Source: Ambrosia x helenae (Eukaryota; Streptophyta; Magnoliopsida; Asterales; Asteraceae). Taken from it: a stretch of 64,000 bases of DNA. The notes under the pieces were generated by a model. It made no database searches. It was not told the origin of the DNA and worked only from the letters and a program-made list of their open reading frames with translations. Positions 10,862 to 20,183 of the stretch are shown one piece after another. The DNA lies in NCBI GenBank assembly GCA_030844895.1, contig CM061227.1, positions 109,109,238 through 109,173,237 on the forward strand, given 5' to 3'. The translations under genes and the position numbers were made by a program. How positions within the stretch are numbered: the stretch's first letter is position 1; every line of letters starts with the position of its first letter.

Positions 10862-11965
10862 GGGGCAGGATCAAATAGAAAGTAATACAAACGTGCGAAG
10901 GATGCGAATGATCACTTTGTACATGATAATTACGTAATGCCTTCATGAACATACAAAAACATTACGTAATTATCATTACATAATTATCATGTACAAAGTG
11001 CATGATAAATAGGTAATGATAATTACGTAATGCTTTCATGAACATAAAAAACATTACATAATTATCATTACGTAATTATCATGTTTTACTTTGTAGAATA
11101 ACCGCCCCCTATATATATATATTATATTTATATATCATATATAAAGTTTTGGGTACCTAGTTACCTCATGGTCCGCAAGGGTCGATAAACAAAATTACAA
11201 ACAACATCCATTAAAATCCCAACAATATTGCTAGAGACATTTGCGAAAATAAGTGTCTTAACAAATCGTGATGTTTCACATGTTTACCTGACTTGCTTTC
11301 CAGTACCCTAACACATGGTCCCAAAACGGTCCATACTCCGAAACACCATTGCAAAACATCTCATATGCTTCGTTAAAGGGAAGAGGCGCCAACTCTTTCG
11401 ACCTAAGTTTACTCATGAAATGCCACTTGGACACGAGTGCATCTTTCGGGTCCCTACACACGTACACAATCTTGCATGTCGACGTAATCGACGTCGGTAA
11501 CAAGCCATGCGCGAAGTGTGTGGCGAAGAGTCGAGGAACCGGGAGGTGGTCGAAGTTTGTTACAGGATAATCAAGGTAAATATGGGTGTCAAGAAAAGGG
11601 AAGGCGCTCTGCGGCCCGGTTTGAAGAAGAGGATGGTCAGAAAGGTTGTAACGGTGGCGGTTAGTCGTGGCAAACATGAGAGCTTTGAGCCAGGTGGTGC
11701 CACACTTCATGAAAGCAGCAAGGAAGATATCGGTGGGTTGGGGAATGAAGTGTTTGTGAATCAAAAGTAGGCCTTTGAGCACCTCGGTGCTTAACCAAAA
11801 ACCCTTGTAGAGAAAAACATGTTCACTTCTCCATGCTTTGGCTTTTGGGAGAGTGTCAAGGAGGTTGGCGACCATGTGTTGTTGATCTGTTTGAATGTGG
11901 TTTTGGGCATTAGTGGATGTGGGGTGGTAGAACTCGTTTTGGTTGGGAAGAAGGTAGGTCGACAT
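9167..11965 (-). CDS. Cytosolic (PAPS-dependent) sulfotransferase, two exons
   Basis: Exon 1 is 11965-11288 and exon 2 is 9532-9167. The intron has GT/AG ends and the join reads YWKASQ|ESPDKILFLKYED in phase, giving 347 residues, a normal length for the plant SOT family. It transfers sulfate from PAPS to a small acceptor such as a hormone, flavonoid or glucosinolate precursor in the cytosol; the acceptor cannot be told from sequence. Visible motifs are the 5'-phosphosulfate loop FMKCGTTWLK (85-94), catalytic His150 in ATHFAHGLLP, the 3'-phosphate motif CRDPKDALVSKWHF (170-183) and RKGEVGDWKN (309-318). The P-loop reads MKCGTT where most members have PKSGTT. The start is the ATG at 11965; the frame stays open upstream but only with non-ATG codons. 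Many plant SOT genes lack introns, so this 1.75-kb one is notable. Confidence 0.9.
9757..10050. mobile_element. Palindromic MITE in the sulfotransferase intron (1)
   Basis: The left end TTTTTTCACCCCATCTTTTAAAC is answered by TTTAAAAGATGAGGTGAAAAA at the right, and TTTTTCATATAATAATATTT by AAATATTATTATATGAAAAA. The left half occurs twice in tandem. No clear target duplication was found. Confidence 0.6.
10474..10835. mobile_element. Palindromic MITE in the sulfotransferase intron (2)
   Basis: The ends ATATAGGGAAGGGATAAAAC and GTTTTCATTTTATACTTAAC are imperfect inverted repeats that continue inward through AAAACCTTT/AAAGG and CCCATGTAAAA/TTTTACATGGG. It sits in a TATA-rich target. Confidence 0.6.
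10859..11112. mobile_element. Palindromic MITE in the sulfotransferase intron (3)
   Basis: It starts TAGGGGCAGGATC, ends AACCGCCCCCTA and is flanked by (TA)n on both sides. The inside is made of inverted and direct copies of CATGATAATTACGTAATG. Confidence 0.6.
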
Positions 11966-12075
11966 GGATAAGGGAGTACGTTTAGCAGCACCCGTGTAAG
12001 TGTAATTTGATTTGGAGGAGTTGGAGAGGGATATATGGATGCAAGGAATGCTTGGTGTATCAACTATCAACCTTC

Positions 12076-12082
12076 TTTTATA
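12076..12082 (-). promoter_or_regulatory. Candidate TATA box of the sulfotransferase
   Basis: The minus strand reads TATAAAA about 110 bp upstream of the start codon. A CACGTG G-box lies farther up at 12231-12236. Position and sequence fit a core promoter; there is no direct evidence. Confidence 0.5.
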
Positions 12083-12127
12083 ATAGGAATAGGTGGAACC
12101 GCGGAAGAAATTGTAAGAATAAGACAA

Positions 12128-12647
12128 TTTGATTCAAACTTTATTATAGAGTGAGAGAAAATTAATTACTCTAGTTTGGGATTTAATTTGTTAATTATAT
12201 CTTTAAACAACTAACCAAGTGCATTAAAAACACGTGTTGCTTATTTGTGGTGTACATACATGCACTTGTATATAAGTAGACAGGGCCTGCCCTAAAAATC
12301 CAGGTATTCGGGCCGAGCTGTAAAATATGTTTTCCTTAGTCTTAGGTCTTTTAAACAATGTTTTCATAACCGAAGCAAACGTTGAACCGGTGTCCTTAGC
12401 AGTTCCCTAGTCGGACCGGTCGAACCGGATATAGAACTGAAATTGTCGTAATAATTATAAAAATTAATATGTTTGTCTAATTGGCTCATAAAAAACCACC
12501 ATTTCTTAAAATTTCATAATAATTTGAAGGGCCGTTATTTTATGCCTAGATCGACTTCAAAAGTTTTTTAATAAAATGAATTTGACTTGCATCATGTGCA
12601 AAAGCATGAGACAATTATTGTTTTGTAGTACTACTATATATTAAAAA
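12128..12647. other. Upstream region of the sulfotransferase
   Basis: AT-rich sequence holding the putative promoter elements. No other gene is seen. Confidence 0.4.
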
Positions 12648-13320
12648 CTAGCTTTTATCCCGGGAGTGTCCCGGGGTTGAAAAAATAACCATTCTAATAA
12701 TACTAATACTAATAGTAATAATTATTACTCTTGTAATTAAATAAATATACAAAAAATAACCTTCCTATAAGGTGACACCATGTGTTCTAGTGTTGCGCGA
12801 TTCTTTCTCCTAGCTTCTCTTGATGAAGTATACCTATCCATATTTAGAAGAGTAAAATTCCAATGATAGCATGACGATTGGGCTAAATTTCAACATTGTA
12901 TATAAGAACCTGGTTTAAAAGAAAAAACATGATCAATGAATAACCTGAACACTTTGTGTTTTTTTTCCTGTATGAACGAAACCCCATAAAAATAGTCGTT
13001 TTTTTCTCCGTTTTTTATATAGCACTATGTTACTCGTTGGAAAGATAATAAAACGCTCGTTAATTTGGTGTAATTTTTTTCTTTAAAAAATCTCGTATAT
13101 AAAAGATATTAACGCTTAAAAATGATGGGAGGAAACATTAGAGAGAAAAATCTAAATTTGTTTTTAAATTCTTAATGAGATTAGGGTTAGATAAGTGTAG
13201 GAAAATGAATGAAAACAAAATAAAAAAATAAATTAAAAACTCTCACCTCAACGTGCCACGTGGCAGCCTCCATTAAATGACACCTTATCAATATTCAATT
13301 CTTTTATTATAAGTTATAGA
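12648..13320 (-). mobile_element. Small non-autonomous Helitron, 673 bp
   Basis: On the minus strand it starts at 13320 with TCTATAACTTATAATAAAAG after an A. It ends at 12648 with CTAG before a T. A perfect hairpin (CCCGGG ACACT CCCGGG) lies eight bases before the CTAG. This is the full set of Helitron hallmarks, including A/T insertion and no target duplication. No coding sequence is recognised inside. Confidence 0.85.
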
Positions 13321-13670
13321 TTTGCTGCAAAGGCTGCACAATTACTGTATCACAAAACAAATCTCAAGCAACACACTTCAACCTTTTTTTTTAATTCTGT
13401 CGTATCCTTCTAATCTAGTTTTTCATGTATGACTCATCTTCTTCCTTATCTACTCTTCACCGTATTGCGTTTATAACTAGTAATGTTCAAAATGAGATCT
13501 CGTTTTTGGTCGAAAACAGAAAGAAAATACTTGCAGAACAAAAACACTCGTCGCCGCTCAAAGTGCCCCTTTAGAAACTGGGCCCGGGCCGAGAGTCCTC
13601 CCCGCACCCTCTCAGGGTCGGCCTTGCAAGTAGATGATCATAAATTCATAAGAAAACTACCTACCCATTA
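13321..13670. other. Intergenic
   Basis: No gene is recognised. A GC-rich patch at 13560-13630 is unexplained. Confidence 0.35.
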
Positions 13671-14085
13671 GGGTGGTGGGATGGAGAGGAGAATCGGTAG
13701 GGGCGGCAAATTGGCAACACCCAATCTGCACGATGTGGCAACCTCAATCGGCAAGTCTCCATGCGGCAAGGCGATTTTGAGGTATGCCATCCATGTTGAG
13801 AAGAAAGAGGGAGTTGGGTGGGTCCCACCCCCTCAACTAGCCGTTGGATATATTTAAAAATGAAAATCATTTTTCATTTTCAATTCTATTTAAACAATAC
13901 ATATTTCACATTTTTTTTTGCACTCTCAAACTCTTCTACGCTCAATCAATATAAATCTTTTTTACATATTTTAAAGCTGAACTCGGAGGAAGCGATCAAA
14001 CTGCTCATCAACTCGTTTCAAAGTGGAGAGATCGAAACTTTAAAAACAAGAAAGAAAAAGATTGTGTCACCTTTTTAGAATCAGA
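13671..14085 (+). mobile_element. PIF/Harbinger-like left end and remnant
   Basis: TTA at 13668-13670 is followed by GGGTGGTGGGATGG, the same layout as the element starts at 24226 and, reversed, at 19917. A run ending in EEAIKLLINSFQSGEIETL is open to 14078, but I cannot tie it to a transposase domain. The right end is not seen. Confidence 0.4.
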
Positions 14086-15114
14086 CCCTTGATATTCATG
14101 TCTGGTGTATTGTTTTTTTTAACGACCAACGAAACCCTCCAAAATAGAGTACTGACAAAATTCCCCTGATCAGGATACGCCTCGCTGAGCCGACCCCAAA
14201 TTCGCAGGAACCCCTGGAATGGGTAAACCCTTGCCCCTCGTTGGACTAAAACTCGGGTTGAATCCCAAGTCGAGTCTTCACTCGGATATCAAAACCACTG
14301 CTGTTGATGGAAGGACTCTAGTGTATTGTTGTATTTTGCTTTTATGAATAAGTAGGTTGTTTATGATGGATTTTGTTTTCATGTCTTCATATGCACTAGT
14401 TTTTTCAATTAATGTTATGTTGGAATTTTTTATTAATGTTATATTGTAATCAGCCTAATTAAACCGTTACACAATAAACCTAATTAAAGCGTTACATGCT
14501 ACACGTAATTAAAATGTTATATAATTACTTTATAATCAAATAGGGAATCGAGTGATGATCAGCAACAATCGACTTCACATCCGTCTAACCTCATGTATTC
14601 ATAGGATGAGCAGTCAGATAGATAAACCATTTCTTCATCCGACCTGGGTACGTATTCCTCCTCATCGGTTTCGTACCCCTCCGCCAACTTAGGATTTCTA
14701 GTGTGGAATGAGTGTTTGCCATCGGATGACCGTTTGCTACTGGTTGAGTGTGCCCCTCCCCAATTACTAAAAGTGTTATCATACACTCAATTCAACCCTT
14801 CATATGTCAAAAAAGTTTGATAATCACCTGGTACTAGGTTTGCTGGGGGGGGGGGGGGGGGGTGTACAACTACAAGATGAAATACTAGAATACGATCTAG
14901 AAGGTAGACCACTAGAGGAGGAGGAAGGTATAAAACTTCACCAATACAGTTATTTGCAAGAAGATTTTAAATTAGATGTAGATAACCACCACCCCGATTT
15001 TTAGATGTACAAATGATGTTTTTGAAGTGAAAGTTGAAGGTGAAGGTGATTATTTTCTTTTAAATAAATAATATTATTCCTTAAATAAATAGGTATTTTG
15101 AGTTAATATATTAA
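14086..15114. other. Unassigned region with two short acidic open frames
   Basis: A minus-strand frame at 14559-14786 is rich in acidic residues (YETDEEEYVPRSDEEM) and a plus-strand one lies at 14804-15004 with a poly-Gly run from a G tract. Neither has a known domain, introns or a gene partner, so I do not call genes. They may be parts of a decayed element. Confidence 0.3.
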
Positions 15115-15160
15115 CTAGATTTATATCTCGGGAGCGTCCCGGGGTTGAGAAATCTAATAT
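15115..15160 (-). mobile_element. Helitron 3' terminus
   Basis: The minus strand reads CCCGGGACGCTCCCGAG (hairpin), then ATATAAAT, CTAG and T. It is closely related to the 3' end at 12648. The matching 5' TC end, expected to the right, was not found. Confidence 0.65.
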
Positions 15161-16340
15161 GACATATCAATTTTACATACGAAACAGAGTGATGCGCTTT
15201 ACAGTTACATGATGAGGCATTGCATGTCTTGGTTTGGTTATGGGCTAAAGGGATTGCTCGTAACATGCACTAAGGACCTAGTGTCTTACATGACTAGAAC
15301 ACTGTAGGTGTTTGACTATGGACTATAGCTACTCTCTATTGTTGCGTGCCCATTGCTATTAAGGTGAGTTTCACGGCCCCATTTTACTATTTTTGTTTTG
15401 GTGGAAAGATATGTTTTGTCAAAATGTTGTAAAGTGTGAAAATATGCTAAGTGGTATGATTTGTACTTGGGTTTGTTGTACACCACTCGGGGTGAGTCCT
15501 CGCTACTGTAACCATTTATTCATGTGTGTGTGTGTGTGATATCGAAAAACGAAGGAATATTTGGATAGTACTATTTGTGCCTGACAAGGCCCACCCTGAT
15601 AGCGTCGATTATGTAACTGTGTATACCAGAGGTGCATGTATTCTGAACTAAGTTGTTATTTTCCTAGAAACAACTACTCGCGGGGCATTGCGTGTCTTGG
15701 TTTGGTTATGGGCTCAAGGGATTGCTCGTCATAGTTTTGTAGAAGCTAGCTACTGCTTACAATGGCCACTGCTTGTGTTTGTTCTGCACATGTTAATGTT
15801 GTTGAAATGTTTTGTATTATGGAACTAAAACCTGTGAACTCACCAATATTTTATATTGACATCTTTTTAACCATATCATTCAGATAACTAAGTGTTGAAT
15901 AGATGTGTGGCTAGTACGGTGGAATATGGGGTGTCGGACTCTTGTCAGGGGTTTCACTTATATTTACCATTTGGTTGGGACATAGACGAGAAACCCTATG
16001 TTTGAACTTTATGTTGTTGTTTTTGTGTAATTTTTGAGACAAGGTATTTATTTTCGACATATTAATGAAATGATCATTTCTAATTAAATATGGTTTATGT
16101 TAATCTTGACTTTGATATGCTTTCAAGCGTTGTGCCACGTGTTTCCGCTATTGGCGTGGTGTAGCAGTGTTGCCGCCAGTGTTCCGCCACAAACAACGGT
16201 GGGAGGTTAAGGAGAAGTAAGTTTTATAGGTGATTAGGGTACTTTTAAAAATTTTACAATTTGCCACGTGACACTCAAGGGGGGGGGGTGGCCGAAGTGA
16301 GTGTCATATCACTTTAGGCATTTTCCCTTTCACAATTTTT
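15161..16340. other. Intergenic with a 56-bp dispersed direct repeat
   Basis: A block containing GGCATTGC.TGTCTTGGTTTGG and GGGATTGCTCGT occurs at about 15213-15262 and again at 15683-15732. A (TG)n tract lies at 15525-15538. No gene is recognised. Confidence 0.5.
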
Positions 16341-16345
16341 GCTAG

Positions 16346-16675
16346 TTATTTTATTAATTTTAATTAATCAGTGGAAAGCACCAACATCCTCAATGCAAAC
16401 ACGAATTTACCGAAATACCATTGAATACTATTCATCAACATTCAGCTATTAACATATATTATTTTATTAATTTTAATTAATAAGTGGAAAGCACCAACAT
16501 CCTCAATGCAAACATGAATTTACCGATATACTATCGAATACTATTCATCAACATTCAATAACATATAGGATAGGATAATTAATCAGTGAGAAGCACCAAC
16601 ATCCTTATTGCATACACGAATTTAACGAAATACCATCGAGTGCTATTCATCAACATTCAATTATTAACATATAGG
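16346..16675. repeat. Tandem repeat, three units of about 107-113 bp
   Basis: Units start at about 16346, 16459 and 16567, each containing GAAGCACCAACATCC (or GAAAGC...) and CTATTCATCAACATTCA. The third unit is the most diverged. Confidence 0.8.
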
Positions 16676-17284
16676 ATAATTAGCATTCCAGCCAGCTCTC
16701 CACCTAGACGATTTTTTTAATCACTCCACTACAATTTTATTTTATTAAATGATATGAATTTAAAACATGTGAATATATTATCTTGAAAAACATGACGGCT
16801 AAATAAATTGTATAGAATAATAAACATGGTACATGTTCAATACATAAACAAATCTTTAATCCTTGTATGGTTGTTACAAATAATAATCATCGTTTCTTTC
16901 TCGCTGGGGCCTCCGGGCGTCATCTTTGTCAATATTGTTTATAGCACCTAAAGCTCCATAGTCCACTAGCATTTCTTTATTGAGTTTATTCATGAAACTA
17001 AAAAAAAAAAAAAAAAACATCTGATCTTGATGTAATGTGCTTCGAAATACTAAGGCTACCATTATTTTTCCGGTGGTTTATGTTATTGATTTTCCATTGC
17101 TCCGATTATACCGCGGTGTAGCAATCAACCGTCGATCACGACAAGCAAAGATTTTTCATCCCGGTTATTGATTCATCCAAAAATGTCATGTTTCGATTCT
17201 TCTATCACCAAATATGTGATTGTTTAGAGTCGTTAAAGGACATTGTGTATTCTATGTCAAAGATTAGTATAGTACATATTAGCA
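16676..17284. other. Intergenic
   Basis: I see no gene here. A poly-A tract lies at about 17000-17017. Confidence 0.35.
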
Positions 17285-18049
17285 AGTGCAAATTAGGGCT
17301 GTTCATGAGCCGATCCGATCCGAATGAAGCTTTGCTCGTGCTTGGCTCGTTTACAAACCGAACCGAGCGGAGCGGCTCGTTTACAATCGAGCCGAAAACC
17401 GAACGAGCATTCTTCGAGCGCAAATTTTCCGAGCGAGAATCGAGCGGAGAATAATATGGACGATTATAAGATTGGGATGTTTCGTTCGATGTTTTCATTG
17501 TCGGGTGACAACTAAGGTTAAAATGTCCGATGCTAACACTAATATTGAGATCACAGTGTCCAAGAATAAGGCTTAGATTGAGGCTGGTGAGGTGATGAGC
17601 ATACGCCAGACAACAGTTGTTGCATTGTGACGTAGGTGTAATATCAAGTGACAATTAGCGATGAGCGACTATTAACATAAAGAAGTCAAGACTATCACCT
17701 CATGACTTATTGTTTTACTATTAAATCTAGTGTTAATTTTTTATTGTGTTAAATGGTCTGGGTTATATTTTGTTTGCATATACTGAGTCAAATCCAATAG
17801 AATCTTATATATAAGCCATAAATTTATCTATAAACTGTGTGTATATTTATTATTAAATAAATAAAATATATTCGAGCCGAACTGATCCGAGCGTACCTTT
17901 GCTCGTGCTTGGCTCATTTACAAACCGAACCGAGCCGATCGGCTCATATACAACCGAGCGGAAGAACGAGCGAGCATTTTTCGAGCATTTTCCGAACGAG
18001 CGACGAGCGATCCACGAGCGGCGAGCGATTTGAACAGCCTAAGTGCAAT
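17285..18049. mobile_element. hAT-like GAGCC-rich MITE, 749 bp
   Basis: The element is 17293-18041, with ends TTAGGGCTGTTCA and TGAACAGCCTA. Its flanks are AGTGCAAA (17285-17292) and AGTGCAAT (18042-18049), an 8-bp duplication with one difference. Both arms are dense in GAGCGAGC/GAGCCG motifs around an AT-rich core. Confidence 0.75.
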
Positions 18050-19261
18050 TAGATTGTAGCAATACCTATTTTATATTAGCAAGTACATATTGTTACGAAT
18101 GATTTACATCTGGTATGTGTATTATTTGCATTGATGACGTTGATATCTTGGTTAGATAGGCTCTCGAATTTGTTATATTATTTCTTGGAAAATTATTAGT
18201 GCTTTGGTGAATAAGAAGTATAAAGTATGTAAAGTAGTTGTCATGAAATCCAATAGGCTGATTTGAGATTTTTTTTTTCTGAATATATTGGTAACTTATT
18301 CCCGAAATTTGCTATAATTGGTGGGTGTCAGTTTGTCAGAAAGTGAATTTAGTTTTAGATGGTTGTGAGGTTGCTGAACTGGCTTGGGGTGATGAGGTGG
18401 CCATATCCGGATCTATGACACACAACAATGTTTCGCAATGCGGAACTCATACACGTGGCAACTCCCTATGTTTTACGTTGTTCAACACAACCGTCCACCT
18501 TTGCATGTATTCTAGGTAAGAATCCATCATGGTTGCTTTGTGTACAAGCTAGTGTCCACCCTAAGCTAGTTCACCAAACTTAGGTCGCGAAACCACCAAA
18601 AATCTAAAGTTCGTTCAGTAACAAATTTTTTTGGATATACCACTAATTCATAAAAACAAAAATCGCTGATTTGATGCATTGGTGATAAAGTTCACCAACT
18701 TTCCTACATCCATCAAACATTCTTATTGCATAGGCATTTGTGACACTATTTGGCATATTTTATGAAACAAGAAAGAAATCAATGAAACTATTTGGTGACA
18801 AACTTTTTGGAACATTTTCTTTAAAGTTTGGACGATTAATAAAATTTATCAATCACATAATTGAATTATCATTTTAGTTCAATTTAACCTATATGAATAC
18901 TAGCAGTATAATTGATGGGTCTCATATCTTTGCTTTGATGTTATCGTGATAAAATAAATAATCTTAATGATTGGTTCACATTATTGTGATCTAGGATTAT
19001 TTAAAAGTAACATAATATATGGTATGTCATCTATATTTTTATTTTTTTTCTTAATGTCATAACATACCCCCGGTGACTAAGTGTGTAAACAAGCCGAACT
19101 CCTCACGAGCTAAGAACCTGAGCCTGAGCTTCACTTATCGAGCTCGAGTCGGCTCACAAGCCTAAACAAGCTCATTATTTATATTCTTTTAATTAATATT
19201 TTAAGTATATGTATTTAAATGATAAGAAGTAATACTTATATAAAATAATAATTATAACTAA
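18050..19261. other. Intergenic
   Basis: No supported gene. A degraded GAGCC-type fragment (AAACAAGCCGAACTCC onward) lies at 19085-19170. Confidence 0.35.
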
Positions 19262-19917
19262 TGGAAATTAATTAATTAATAAATGACGAATCGTAGATGT
19301 ACATTTTTGTATCGCCGTAAAACTCCTCTTTTCCCTAGCATCGTACCCTTCTTGAAACCATTCGTAGTTAGCTTCGATGTCTCCGACAATCATTAAAAAT
19401 AATTCCTTTGATAAACGGAATCGAGTTTTAAACATCGTGTCATTGTACTTTGGGTTTTCTACAAAGTAATCGTTCATCAACACTTCACTTGCCCCCCACC
19501 GATCACTTTCAATCATTTTTTTCATTGGGTGTCGCTTATCTTGATGCTCCGCGGCTTCGCAACGTTTGCAAAAAATTTCATTGTTTCACCCAACGAGTCG
19601 GATGAACTAGATGAGTCGAGTAGATACGAAGGGCCTTGCATTTTTTTGGGTTGTTTGATTGTTGGAGATATTATTTGTAGTAATTTTGGCTGAAAAAATG
19701 AGGTTATATAAAGGTTTGATTTATTAAAAAAAAGTTTTTTTTTAAACGGCTAGCCAGCTAACGGTCAGATGACCCTTGGCCAACATTCGAGGGCTGTGGA
19801 TATGGCTGTGATGAGTATCACAATAATTTTATCGTGGGCGTGATAGATGTGACGGGGCGGTGTTCGCGGCCATCACAGCGATCACGGGGTGGCCATCACG
19901 AACCACCCCGTCCACCC
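19262..19917 (-). pseudogene. PIF/Harbinger transposase (HARBI1/ALP1-like), truncated and frameshifted
   Basis: From the ATG at 19641 the minus strand reads MQGPSYLLDSSSSSDSLGET and then shifts frame around 19560. It resumes as CEAAEHQDKRHPMKKMIESDRWGASEVLMNDYF, VENPKYNDTMFKTRFRLSKE, LFLMIVGDIEANYEWFQEG, and KRSFTAIQKCTSTIRHLL. This is the N-terminal region of plant Harbinger transposases. The DDE catalytic part is missing because the sequence changes to AT-rich DNA after 19262. The element's own 5' end (GGGTGGACGGGG after TTA) lies at 19917. Confidence 0.8.
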
Positions 19918-20183
19918 TAAATTGGTACCACCATGGATGAGATTAAGTCCTGTTAGATGTTGAATTTAATCATGTATTACATGGATAGTGATTCACAAGA
20001 GGAGGATCAACTTCATCAAAAAGGTAAACCAACAGTTTGGAAATTAATTATTACACAAAATTTGCTTGTATGCCTGGCAAAATGGATAAATAATACACTT
20101 TCTTTTATGAAAACATTTCTTCAAAAAATAGAACATCTAAACAATACAAAACTTTTCTACACTTTCTGAGCCTTCTAATACTC

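Noticed and set aside
17205..17654. 149-codon minus-strand frame
   Set aside because: It crosses the left end of the GAGCC-rich hAT element and has no domain.
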